From NCBI GenBank assembly GCA_018894105.1, contig CM032126.1, positions 27,750,391 to 27,814,390 of the forward strand: a stretch of DNA of 64,000 nucleotides, in the 5' to 3' direction. Below the pieces are notes generated by a model. That model did not search any database and had not been told where the DNA came from. It saw only the letters and a list, made by a program, of their open reading frames with translations. Below are positions 48,000 to 60,522 of the stretch, in pieces. How positions within the stretch are numbered: the stretch's first letter is position 1; each line of letters begins with the position of its first letter. A program made the position numbers and the translations under genes. Origin of the DNA: Jacaranda mimosifolia. Its lineage: Eukaryota; Streptophyta; Magnoliopsida; Lamiales; Bignoniaceae.

Positions 48000-50900
48000 A
48001 TTTTTGCAACAATATGCACTTGATATGTATCCATAGAACATTTCATAATCCTAGAAATCCTTAGTGTTTTTTGCGTAACACTCTGCCCATAGATACACAT
48101 AAACCCCAAAGCCATGTCCCATCCTATTGGCAACTAAAACATGTTTGCACTTCGTCTTATGCCATAATGTACCCCAATTAATGTTGGAGGTATCATGTCA
48201 AAAACTTAGCCTGCAAAAGTATTTGTTATTTTAATTTTATTCAAATATTTGGATGAATGTATCACAAATATAAGCGAACTTATAACAACTTTTGTCGTTG
48301 CTTTTGTTTGGGGAGACCAAGATGAGCTCATCTATATGAACTTTTTCTCAATTGTGTCAAAGATAAGGAAGGACTAGTGAAAATTAGTATTAATGAGAAT
48401 TATGATGAATTGGCACTTTTTTAGAACACTAAGTTGAGGTCTTCCAATAACTTGCTCATGCTCAGTTGGCCAATAAAATCTACAAATCCATCTTGTTTTA
48501 TAGTACGTTTCTTGTTTGTTTTCTTAAGTTGTCTGAGAATTTCCTTCTGTCAACAATTAATATTTTGGCTTGTGAAATCAAGTTACTTGTATTTCAAAAA
48601 ATAAAATAAACACTATTTACCTACACTAACATACTCATGCATTAAGTATCATGATCACATTTTTCTCTAAATAAAGGAGTGCACAAGACTTCATGTGGCA
48701 ATCAATTGAATATAATCTCAACTCTTTCTCGAATAGCAGATTACAAAACACTGCTCATCCAATGTACAAATTAGGTCCTTCCCAAATAGTTATACTACAA
48801 AAATAAATCATCATGTTACTCAAATAAAAAGTTTATTATAAAAAGGATATTAAGTATTCAGTATAATTATTCTAGTTTATCTTGATGCAGATATGAATCA
48901 ATCATTTCTCACTCATTAATAGGTATCTCGGACTATCCTCTATAATATGCTTGTCCCTAAAATTGCTTGAAAAAGTCCTCATTACTTGATAAATTGGCCT
49001 CTGCTAATCCAACCTCTATCAACTTAGTATTTTGGGCATCCTTCTTCTTCCCTGTCAAAGATGCAATACATATATCCAGTCCTTAGGTCCAACTATTTAG
49101 TATATTTTCTAATACAATTCAGTATTTGTTTTACTTACATCCAGGATAAAATCTCATATGTGCATTATTCAAACTTATATACACAGATCTTCTTCTTCTT
49201 GCCATGACCCCTATGAGCAATCATCTTTACTCTTGTAATTGGTGATGTGGTGCTATGGGGTGTAACAAAGTTCTTTTCTTTTCTTTTCTTTGTCCTGTCA
49301 CATCATTTTTGCATATCTTTAATAATAGAAGAGATGGTCGCATCCAAGAGTGGAATATTCCCTGATTCAGGACTACCCTGGGCCTATAGATAGCTTTCTT
49401 AAGCCTTAGAACTGTTAGGAACATCTAAACCATCATCATTATGAAATGTCTTAGGAGTGTGATTTTTAGAACTTTTATAATACATTCCACCTTCATCACC
49501 ACCATTAACATTATCAATAGCCGCATCTTCTAATTCTTCAACTTTGTTTTCTTTCTCTATCTTGACTTTCTTGTCTTTTTGCTCTTGCTCTTTCTCTTCC
49601 TCTTCTTTTTCCTCTTATTCTTCCTCTTCTTTTTCCTATTCCTCTGACTCTTTCTCTTTCTCCTCCTCACCCTTAATTCCAATAGGAAATTCTTTTTCTC
49701 TCAAGATAAAAAACTCTTTCTTTCCATAATTGTATCTCTTTCTCTTTCTCATTCAACAAGGCTTGCAAGCCATAAACATCAATGGTTGATGCTCTTTGGT
49801 GTATTGGTAACAACAATTTCTCCTTCTCGAGGAACAAATAAATAAGCACAACCTGTTCAAAGAAAACTCTACAACTTAGTTTGTTATTTCATATGTACAC
49901 CAAACTATTAGGACAACAATGATAAAGAATATAGGTTATTACATTACTTCTAGTAATCATTTTTAATTTTTCTTTTGCATCAGCAACTTTCTTGGGGATC
50001 TTGCTTTCACATTATAGAAGAAATCACAAAAATGAATGCACTGAATTTGTTATTTCCAAACCAAGTATATGCTCATAAACCCAAGCCTATCATTCAAGAA
50101 AAGGATTATGCAATATTATAGCTATTTGATAATAATTATCAGCAATATTCATAATAACAATAACATTAACTTACCATCATATAGATGCTTCTTCTATCTG
50201 AGTATTTTTTTTACTTGCACCTTTCCTTGTTTTACCTCCTAGATGCAATAAAATCTCTTCATGCAAAAATTAAATGCACCCTCTCCACATGCATAAAGGC
50301 CAATGGAAGATAAATAGTCTATGTATGAAAGAAGAAATCTAGCTCTCGAAGAGTTACTAATTGGAAATAGAATACAGTTGAAAACAAGTAACATATATAT
50401 ATATATATCCTAATGAAATCATCTACACCTTTTTCACCATGTTTTTCTGCCAACTCTCTCAACTTTCTAGAAATCTCGTCGACTGACATTCTTACTTTTC
50501 CCTTCAAATAATAGTTTCACAGTTTCAAACTTTATCTTTAGATCAAAACTTACATGTTGCTACCCGAATTAATAGAAGACTTCCTCACAGTAAAAGGAAG
50601 TATAATATCATTGTCGAATATAAATGAATCAGACCTAATATCAAACCTCCCCAATAGAGTTTTAACTCTAATAAAATTGTTACTCAATTAAGGCATTATA
50701 AGGTACGACGAAAATGGAGTTTTCTTTATTGCTTTAGTGTGTCTGAAACTCATCTCATCATCAAGTGCCTCAATAACATTGTTAAAGTACACTAGAGAGC
50801 ACCGAGAATATAGTTCGGAGTCTCTATTGCCTTTGGTAGTTTGGCATGCAAGTTCGTGAGTTCTAGCCATTATCTCTACAAACAAGAGCGACATACATAA
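48000..50900 (-). pseudogene. Decayed plant-mobile-domain / Ulp1-type transposon ORF
   Basis: Read right to left, there are coding-like pieces separated by stops. First is ALDDEMSFRHTKAIKKTPFSS (from 50894). Then LLGRFDIRSDSFIFDNDIIL (about 50650-50590), VRMSVDEISRKLRELAEKHG with GVDDF (about 50500-50420), YIDYLSSIGLYACGEGAFNF (about 50320-50260) and AWVYEHILGLE (about 50090-50060). A Glu/Lys-rich tract follows (about 49735-49540), then KEILRQLKKTNKKRTIKQDG near 48540. This order resembles the ORFs with a plant-mobile or Ulp1-type domain carried by plant DNA transposons. I cannot see a clear Cys protease triad. The host element's ends were not found. Confidence 0.5.
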
Positions 50901-51634
50901 CTAAATAAATTTGAATTTTGATACAAAAAACTTGCACACAATTATGATCAATTAGAGGTTTTGGTACTACAACTCACAATTTATACTAAAAGTTTGAATT
51001 TTGGTATTAAAAAAATTGCACACAATACTGAATTGGAGGTTTTGGTAGTTTAAATATTGAAAGTTTGAACTTTTTGATACCATATTATTTGAAAATAATA
51101 TGAACATATTAATGATGAGTTTGCTTGAATGAATGGTCCAAAAATGCTTAAACATAATTTATACTCTTCATAGACACCATATCCCTAAAATTCAGTTACA
51201 AACAACTATACCTTATATGAATTATATAATTACTAAATTCATATAATTGATAATTAAAACATACAAATGAAACAAATGAAGTATAAATTGACAATATTAA
51301 AATATGAAAAAGATTACATTATTATTATTATTTTTAATTAAAGAAGAGATTGATGTGGGTGAATCGAGTATATATCAAAATCAAGCCTAAAATAATAAAA
51401 ACCAAGATAAAATAAGTAGAAAATGAAAGATATGAATAAAGTTGTTTTCATTATTGCAAGCAAATTACAAAACTTGCCTTATAGACTTTGCAATTGAAGA
51501 GCAAAAATGCAAACCCTTCAACACAACAAATGACAGATAATCAGTTGAAAAATAAGAAAGGGAATAGAGAAGAAGGCGAGTCATTGTAGCACCATGAGAA
51601 AAAGTTGACGACAGAGTCAGTTTTGAGAGACTAA

Positions 51635-51983
51635 GGGGTAGTTTGGTTATGTTTTATTTTCATTTTCAGCTGTTTTTACTTTTTAAAAATGAATTATCAA
51701 CAACTTATTATCATGTTTACCAATATTTCAACTCATTTTCATCTCAAAACACATTTTTCAATAACCTACATATCTTCTCCCAATAACCTATATATCTTTT
51801 ATCTCTTTTTCATTATTACTATCTCTTTCCATCTACAACCTACTAAATCCTATATAATCATTACTTTCCCAACAAATTATCCAAATACAAATCTATTTTC
51901 AACTCATTTACTCTAACTAACTTTTTAAATTTTAAAAATATTGAAAATGAAAATTGATAATAAAAACACAACCAAACTCCCTA
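51635..51983. mobile_element. Tourist-like (PIF/Harbinger) MITE, block B
   Basis: Target duplicate TAA (51632-51634 and 51984-51986). Ends are GGGGTAGTTTGGTTATG and, reverse complemented, TAGGGAGTTTGGTTGTG. It is 349 bases and shares its interior ('caataacctatatatct', 'ctacaacct') with 21713-22064, so both belong to one family. It is non-coding. Confidence 0.86.
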
Positions 51984-52361
51984 TAAGGATCAATTTCTAA
52001 AAATGGAAGGAAGGGAAAGAAAAAAATGCGATGGGTGTATTATTTTGAAGAAAATTTGTTTAAATGGCTTGAGTGGAGGGTCTCTTGTCATTTTCAATTA
52101 AGTGAGGGTTATTTTTGTTTTTTTGCCTCAAGTAGGGAGTGTGCTCAAAAATAAAACTTTGAGTGGAAAGTGCATATCCAAATAAAATTAAGTGAGAACT
52201 ATTTCTAAAATGAAAATAGCTTTGGCTACTTTTTTTTAATTAACCGTTATTTGTTCAAGACTTCAAATAATATTAGAGGGGAAATATTTATTAATAACCC
52301 AAATTAATTGAGGCGCGAGCTAAGAAAGAAAAAGTGAGGCACATCGATGCAAATTTGACCT

Positions 52362-53038
52362 CAAGGGTTTTGAAAATCGGACCAGACCGGCTAGTCAGAT
52401 TGGTGATCGGAGGCCAGTCCGGTCCGATCGAAGCATAAAAATCTGTTATGATCAAAGTAGGTCAATAATCGGTTGAACCGGTCAAAAGCAGTTGACACAG
52501 TATCAGTTCACTTTTTTTTTTTTGAAAATTTAAAATTATTTTTTTTAAAAAAAGAAAAAGTAAAAAAGAAAAGAGAAATTATGAGTTGAAGACGATGATT
52601 AAAGAATTTGGACATGTAGTTTTTGAAATATGAATTTATTTTCTTAAAATTTAATAAAATGATAGTTATATGTGAATGCTTATATTTAATTTATTATTTT
52701 ATTTTATTTCTCTTAAATTATGTTGAATATTTAGCGTAAAAGAATTTATTTTTATTTGAAATTGAAGTATGAAACGAATTAGTGTGAAACATTATTTTTT
52801 TGATTATTTATAATTAACTAATTGTGAAATAATACTATTTTCTAAAAAATATATTTAAAAATAAGTAAATTATAATTTTTTCAAATAATATTCTTTTTAT
52901 ATTAATTAAAAAATTTATTTTTTATTAATATTAAAATATTATATATAATTATTACATCGTTACGACATCATATTAATCCAACCAATGCTCAATCAGTTAC
53001 CATTTCCGATTCTTTGTCCAACCCCATTTTAAACATTG
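52362..53038. mobile_element. Non-autonomous hAT-like element, CCGG-rich family, copy 3, upstream of copy 2
   Basis: Ends are CAAGGGTTTTGAAAATCGG and, reverse complemented, CAATGTTTAAAATGGGG. The target duplication is eroded. Block A is uninterrupted here (gattgacctcaatatgcac near 6515). It ends 50 bases before the upstream ATG of copy 2 and 137 bases before the internal ATG, so it occupies the core promoter or 5' UTR. Confidence 0.78.
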
Positions 53039-53088
53039 TTAAGGTTTGAATATGAACTTCGTCTGTCCATGAACTGCAACACATGTTA

Positions 53089-53175
53089 ATGTTCAGCGGT
53101 TGCTCGTGGTTACAGGCGCCGCCTTTTCGCTGTGCAATCTCCTCTCCGCTGCTTTCCAGACTCTCTAACGCCCCT
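53089..53175 (+). other. Candidate N-terminal targeting leader of copy 2
   Basis: ATG 53089 is in frame with ATG 53176 and opens a 29-residue extension (MFSGCSWLQAPPFRC then AISSPLLSRLSNAP). It is rich in Ser, Pro, Leu and Arg and has no Asp or Glu, the composition of plastid or mitochondrial transit peptides. It is short for a plastid peptide. No stop lies between it and the main ATG. Copy 1 has a one-base insertion that breaks it. Leader use is inference and needs transcript or protein data. Confidence 0.45.
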
Positions 53176-56100
53176 ATGGCTACCTCCGTCCGAATCGCCA
53201 TCGTCGGCGACGTCGTAATCTCTCTCTTTCACGTGTTACATTTGACTGCATCTTTTTGATTTTGGATATATGTTAATTTTTATTTTTATTTTTAATTTTG
53301 AAGCACGATGAGTGGAGCTTAGCAGAAGATACCAAGGCTTTGCAACTGTTAAAGGTTCCTCTGTGTGTGTGTGTGTGTGTGTTTCTGGTGGAGATAATTT
53401 AGGGGGTGTTAATTGAAGTTTCTTTTACTATATCGATGGTTCGTTATTTGAGAAATTTCCATATTGATGCATATTTATTGGGAGGAACTGTGTAACTTTT
53501 CTGTCATTGCTGACTTGTTTACCGAATAAAGTAATTTCTTTTAGTTGAGTGAGGCAAATTTTACATTCAGTGGGATTTGTAAACCTTAGAATATTATTAG
53601 CAAGTTGTGGGTGGCAATAAGAATTGTAAGCAAAAAGTTTAATTATTTGTCTTGTTAAAATGCATTCTTATACTGTTCGCCGGCCGCCCTCGTACAAGTT
53701 AGCATGTACATCAAGGATGCTTTTCAGATTCAGCTGGCTACTTAAGTTCCAGGAAAAGATGGGAGTATTCATGTTTAATTAAGTGGAAAAATTTTCCCCT
53801 TAATTTCCCCCATAAAAGTCTAAACACAGTTTTCAGATTATAGATTACATTATTTGGTCTATGAAAAATGTTAAGCGGAGAACTTGTCAGAATTTCCCAA
53901 TTAAGTTTCATGCCTTCATGTATGCTTCCAACTTTACATGAGTGTATTTGTTTGTACCATATATAATTGGCCTATCAGCTTGGGATTATCATGCATCTTA
54001 TCCTTGTCATTGGCAAAAAAATGAAAACTCAAGTGTAGTTTAATATAGTTTGGTTTCATTCCTTACTGTGTTACTATGTGTGGATTCTTATATTTTTCTT
54101 GTAATATTTGTTTCTGGGAAATGCAGCCGGATCTGGTCCTGTTCACAGGCAGGTGCTCTGTTCTTCACGTTCTATATTGTTCATTTACCATTGCCAGGCC
54201 AGCTTAGTCATTCTATTTCCTGCATTCACATAGATTAATGTCATCAGTTCCTCAGCTCCTATGGTTTTGCTTATCCCGTGACTTGTGAGGAGTTTGTTCC
54301 AGGTGATTTTGGTAATGAGAATGTTGATCTTGTTCAAAGTATTTCAAATCTTGATTTTGCGAAAGCAATTATTTTGGGGAACCATGATGCCTGGACTACC
54401 CAGAAGTTCTCGTCAAGGTAAATTTTTTAGTAATATATGATTAGTAAAAGTAACTTACAACCATATTGTTGGTTTTATTATTAAGAAAAAGAAAATCACT
54501 GTTTCAAAGTATTAAAAAGTAATATTCTGTCTTGTTTAAAATTTGGTTGGATACTAAGAAGTAAAACAAAACTCCACTTTTACGGTGATAATTTAGTTTC
54601 TTAAAATTTTGCCTCTTCACTTTTATGATATGATTCACAAGAATGTAGTCTTTGTATTTGAGGATAAGAAGTTGAGGACAGGAAGGAATTCAACGTCTGC
54701 AACTATGACTAGAACACTGTGCCACTGCAAGTGGGAACATTCACATGTGAAGGACTCAGTGCCTAAAAACTTAAATTTTCTCTGGTTTCATTTTAGTTTC
54801 ATTCAAAGTTATAGTTGTAGGCATGATTTGACTGCTTCATACACCTCAGCTTTGCTGATTGATTACCATCCTCCCTTCAAACTCTTCCCACTTAAAAAAG
54901 AAAAAGGATTCAGTTCTATTCTTGCCTCCCTTCTGAGTGTAAATTTCTCATCAATAGCGAGTCATTCTTGGTATCTACTGCAATTCACATTTATTAATCC
55001 TTGTCTATATTTAGAATCTACTTGTTCTTACTTTAACAGCATTTTAATGTAGGGAAAAGGATGCTGTTCAGCTCCAGCTTGAGTTGTAAGTTTCTCTATT
55101 ACTTTTATTTTCTAAAACTTTAAGCTTTTCCAGAGTTCATTTTGGCTCTTAGCTTGTGTTAATACTTCCTAAGTTGCACACAATCAACCTTCATCTTCAT
55201 GAATTTACATTATTTTCAAACTTTATACACTGGAACTTGTCAGATTTAACTGTCAATGTGATCTGACACTTGTCCGTGCCTATCTTTCATTCAAATATAC
55301 AAGCCATTAAATATGCATCTTTTGCCTAAATTAGTTGATAAGTCTTTGTAGAAAGAAAAATGCTTGAAGTGTGCAAATATCTAGAAACAGAAAAAATCTA
55401 CCAAGCACAAACTGAAATACTGAATACATGTTAAAGCGCCATGCCTATGGATATGCTAATAACTCTGAGAGGAATGCTTGCATCACATACTATTTCGTGG
55501 TTTTCATGAGTAATGTTAGGCTTTATTGCCAAAGTAATCAGATTTGGGATTGCATATCGAATGAAAGGCCTGTCTATTCTGCACGTAGTTGGACTCCGTT
55601 CATGACTTCATGTATCTCTTCTATTTGGGTTTTAACTCCAACCCATGTCGACTCAACGATTTATTTCCAACTCTTTAGAACAACATTTTATGGACAACCT
55701 GAAAACAAGAAGGGTGCAAGAAAAAGGAATACGTGGAACAAGATTACTGAGACCTTCAATGTAGAAAACAAAAATAACTAGTCTACACATTTGTATTTGC
55801 AAAAACAATATGTGGAAGTGATTAAACCTGCTTGGAAGTGAGAGAAAAAGTTATGAATGGAGAGATAAACAGAGAGCAAAGAGAAGAAATTTGAGGTGTT
55901 CGTGCAATACTTCTTTAGATGCATGACCATTTCCTGGTTTAGGTAGATTCCGACAATGCTTCTCTCGTTTCTATTGTTTAAGGACTCCATTTTCTTACTG
56001 TGTTGATAACTCGTTCATGATACTCTATTGATCAAAGGAACTGCTAGTATTATTCCTATGCACATTGTGAAAACGTATCCTCTTGGTAAATCCTTTTGGG

Positions 56101-59100
56101 TGTCTTAGAGCAACCATCAAATCTTTTAATTACTTGTAATAACAAATTCAATCCCATTGTAAGTCCTCTAGTTCTAGTCCATTTTATAATACATCATAAT
56201 TTTGGTCTTCCTTTTGTTACAGGGTGTTTTGCCTGAACTTGGTTTCTAGTCAAAACACTTTATAAAAAGCGAGCAGCTTTCTAGAGTGGTTAATATAGAT
56301 TTTGGAAGAGCTTATAAGCTCGAAAAATGCAATGCCTAAAGCTTATAGGATATTGGGCAAAAGGGAGTACCCCATCTTGTAAATTGGAATAATATAAACT
56401 CCTCTAGCGGTCTAGCCTCTCCGGCAAATTTACATCTTATCTTACATGTTTAGTCAAATACGGAGAAACCTCTTATAGGTTTTATAGCCTATTCCTCCTA
56501 CTTCAGTATTTTATCCAGAATAAGATGTAACATCTTTCAGCTGCAAAGACATGTGTTAAGTTATTAGTACTTGCAACTCTTTTCCTTATTTTAGCTGATA
56601 TTCTCTTCTTTTTTTTTGTTAATCTGCCGGTTCAGTGATATGGCATTTTTGGTGATTGTCCTAATATTCGTTGTAATTGGAAATCCAATTTATTATCAGA
56701 CCTTTGATGATTAATGTTGGTTGCTAGCTATTGAGGTTTAGAGTTGGAGCTGTGCCTATAATATATGTTGGTTTTCTCTTTGTATCTAATTGATTTGGAA
56801 AAGTTTTGGAGTATGATTATTTTGATGTTGGAGAGTAGACTAGCTCAGCGAACAATGCATTAGGTATGCAATTTGACTTCTAAATTGGTTCACTTCTGGA
56901 AAGTTGGCTCCTGTATGTTGCCCCTGTATTTAGGAAGTGACATCTGCAGCCTTGCCTCAGCTCACAGTCATCTTCTCCTTTTCTCCAGAACTGACTGCTT
57001 GAAAAATAAAATTCAAAACTAAGATTGAGAAAGGGAAATTGGTTGAACATTAGCCATGAATTGTGATTTGAATCCGTTGTTGCTGAATTTCCTAATATGA
57101 TATGGGAAAAGGATGTTTTTGTCCTAAAAGTTAATTGGATTGCCACCAGCACCATCTTGAATCAGATAACATGACAACTTTGACAGTCAAAAGAGTTAAT
57201 TATAGGAGTGCTGGGAATATCCTTATAGGATGTTTGCATGATGGTAATTGATACTGGCAAACTTAAGTTGACTTTCAACCTTGTCACCTCAGTTTATACA
57301 TCCTGTTCTTGGCTTTGGGACCTATAATAGTTAGTAGCTACTGTAATCTTTGTAATGGAACTGCCCATGTTAACGAAATGTCCCAGTAAAAGGGAGGATT
57401 GATTTGATAACTAGTTAAAACATAGTTGGCTTAAGTTTCTCTTGTTTTATTTCATTTGTCTAGTTAACAAGTTGCATCTTGGTAGTTGCACTTTTTATTG
57501 AAAGTGTTGAAGGTAAACCATATTGTGATCAACAGTACTAGGGCTGCAATAAAAGCTGTTTCACCTGAATGTTTTGAAATCTGCTACTATAGAAAACCTA
57601 ATCTCTTTTCAGCTGCCCATCAGCATACAAAACCACTCTGCCTTGTCACTGTGGTTTGTCAAATACTACTTATTTCTTTCATGTATGTGATGCTAAGATT
57701 GTCATCTAAATACAAAAGACTTTGTTTATTGATATGGATGAAATCAAGAGAGAAGAAATGTGCACATTGTATTGTTTCTAAAACTGAGATGCAAATGTCT
57801 ATAAGACTTAAGTGGAAGTAGAATTAGGTATTATTGTCATAAAAAATTGTTAATACAGTTTTTACTTCTAAATTGTTCGTATAAACCATCATTACTGGAC
57901 ATTTGGTGTAATGTGAACCCTTCTGAAAGAACTATAAGATCATCAGGTGCTTGATGCATTTTGGATCTTTTCCCATTAATCTACTTTTCTTGTCAGAAAA
58001 CACAACTCATCTCTGGTTGGGCCCTGATTTTCTATGTTCTTTGGCATGTGATAATGGTACTCTGAAATCACCCACGCTAATAACATTTGTGATCAAACTT
58101 TTTGATAATCAGCCTTGGTGATGAGCATGTTGGTTATCGACGGATGGATTTCCCAAATTTGAAGCTGAGCATTGTTGGTGGACGGCCTTTCTCTTGTGGT
58201 GGTGAGCATTTGTTTCGGAAGAGACTTCTTATTGCCAGGTTAGCAGGCTATAATAAGTTCCAATTTTCAAGCTTATGCTCCACCTCTACAATCTCATCTG
58301 CATCATCCTATGCTTAGAAGCCATATAAAAATATGTACTATTCTCTAAAAAGCGGAAGAAATATTCAATATACGAGGGGGTACAAACTACAAAGTTGCAA
58401 TAAACTCCTTTTGTGTGAGGGTTTTCAGGTTCTATGAATCTTCAAAATTTTTTGTTAAGCATAAGGTTTTGTAAAGTTCTGTTCGAAAAGAAAAGGATAA
58501 ATGGAAGTGTTCATCCAAAGCAAGCAAGATTATAAAGAGTAGCTCTTGTATGTTTAAAATGAAAATTATAATTGGACACTTCGGACAATTTCCAACTGTG
58601 GTTTGGTGGTAGGAATTCATCTTATTCTTCCTGTATGACCATTAGGCTAACAGCTTTGAGGAAGAATCTTATTTGTAAGGCCTCGTGAAAGTTTTAATAT
58701 AAGATATCTAACAGCCATTCAAGCTGAAGAAATCTTAAAACCTTAATTATATTCAACCACCATTATTGATAGCACACAAGTGAAATCTTCTTCATAGATT
58801 ATGCATAGTCCATTTGATACTCATTCAAGCTATTCTTCTTTATCAGCAATTGACAGTTCCATGGCAGTGATTTTTAATCTGATGTCAAGTTTATTTTTAG
58901 ACCAACGTTTTTTAAGGTCCAAGTTAACCTTTGATATAAGAAGAAAGCAAGATGGGTTCTGATTTGACAGGAAAATCCCCTTCCAGAACCCACACATCTG
59001 ACATGTGAAATTGTCCGCCACTGCTGATTTAGCACCTGAATATGCAGCATCGCATTGATTCTGACTTGTTGCTAATGGAAATAAAAATAGTGCCGAATTT

Positions 59101-60350
59101 CCAAATACTATAGATTGTAGGGCTAAGTATGTTTATTTGTATCTGCCAGACTAATATGCTGCTCACTGAAGTATGGGATGATAGAAGCAATTATGCTGAT
59201 TCTGAGTACACAAGTAAGCCTAAATCTGAACTAAGATATCAAAAACTTATCCTTGGTGTTTAGTTTTTACAGAATAAGCTAAAGAATATCTGTTTTTACG
59301 TTTCCCCCTTCTGACACCACATGTTTCTTCATTTTTCTCTTTTATTTAGCGGGAGGGTGGCCCTTTTTATTTCCCTTCTGGATTCAATCTTCTTTCCTGT
59401 GATAAGTATATTAATCTAATGGATGGTAACTAGGCTGCTATACTAGTTTTCTGGGCTATATAATATTAATCTAACCTTCCAGTGTTGAAGCACAAAAGTA
59501 AAACCAATTAATAATTGCTTAATATACATGCCGTCTATAGGCACAAAATGTGGGTTTTTCTAAACTTGGTCTAACCTGAATTCTGATTTTCCTTATTTGC
59601 TATTGTTTTCCTAGATATGGTGTCCATGACATGGATGGAAGTGCAAAGAGGATTTATGAAGCTGCTTTCGGAACTCCTTCAGATTATTCAGTTATATTTC
59701 TTGCTCATAACGGGCCTACAGGTTTGTCAACATGTGACATGAATACGCTTTCTATTTGCAATAGCTTAGAGATGTTTTATATTAAGCAGAAGGGTAATCC
59801 ATGCAGGCTTGGGTTCCAATATGGATGATATCTGTGGAAGGGATTGGGTTTTCGGTGGCGGAGACCACGGGGATCCTGGTACTTATTCCAAAATGAACCT
59901 CTACTTCTCAGTATTCCTGGCCTTTCTGTGATCATATATCCTCAAGTATGCGAAATGTTGTTGTGATTCATGAACTCTCTAATACTTGCAACTTATGGTA
60001 CAGATTTAGCAAATGCAATATCCCAATTGAAAGAGACAGCGAAATTGCCAATCCAGTTGGTAGTGTTTGGTCACATGCATAAAGAGCTTGCATATGGAAA
60101 TGGTTTTCGAAAGATGATAGTTGTTGGGGATGACAACGTTATATATCTGAATGGGGCCATTGTTCCAAGGGTTAAAACATCAGCCACAACGTCAGATTTT
60201 GAAGGCACGATACGAGCCTTCACTGTAGCTGATATATTGGATGGGAGTGTGGAGAAAATTGCAGAAACATGGGTTTCCGTCGTTGGAGACGAGGTTGTTA
60301 TAAAGGACGAGCTGGTGTTATTTAGCAAGGCTGAAAGAGGGCGGCTCTAG
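53176..60350 (+). CDS. Calcineurin-like metallophosphoesterase (TIGR04168-like), copy 2, nine exons
   Basis: Exons are 53176-53214, 53304-53354, 54127-54148, 54303-54417, 55053-55085, 58113-58238, 59615-59721, 59807-59878 and 60004-60350. They join to 912 bases: 303 residues plus TAG. The protein reads MATSVRIAIVGDVHDEW at its start. Motifs are GDVH 11-14, GDFG 38-41, GNHD 63-66, AHNG 159-162 and GHMH 211-214, then KELAYGNG. These are the conserved metal ligands of calcineurin-like phosphoesterases; the plant/cyanobacterial subgroup has no settled substrate that I can cite. Phases match across all exons. Intron 3 is GC-AG. Intron 5 is 3.0 kb; the others are short. An in-frame ATG at 53089 would give 332 residues. 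This copy looks the more conserved, functional one. Confidence 0.87.
53362..53382. repeat. (TG)n microsatellite in intron 2 of copy 2
   Basis: Ten TG units starting a few bases after the exon 2 donor. Copy 1 has only a short, interrupted version (gcgtgtatgtgtttg near 6850). Confidence 0.85.
54149..54302 (+). other. GC-AG intron 3 of copy 2
   Basis: The donor is ACAG|GCAGGT and the acceptor TTCCAG|GTGATT. A GT donor four bases downstream would add GCAG and create a premature TGA (ACA GGC AGG TGA), so the GC donor is required for a full protein. The copy 1 donor is the stronger GCAAGT form. Confidence 0.85.
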
Positions 60351-60516
60351 GCTTAGCACTCTGTGTTTGGGTTTGTGGGTCTGACTGCTCAAGGGGTTGC
60401 ATATGAGGCTCTGTATATTCAATTCAAGGAGCGGATGCTTGAATACTTTAGGATCCGTATGGGACTTTAGTGATCCTAATCCTATTATATTGGCATATGT
60501 ATGGAAACATGTTACA

Positions 60517-60522
60517 AATAAA
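60517..60522 (+). terminator. Candidate poly(A) signal of copy 2
   Basis: AATAAA about 170 bases after the stop, in sequence shared with copy 1. Confidence 0.5.

Noticed and set aside
49544..49729. Ser/Phe-rich plus-strand frame
   Set aside because: It is the antisense of a Glu/Lys-rich tract of the decayed minus-strand transposon ORF.
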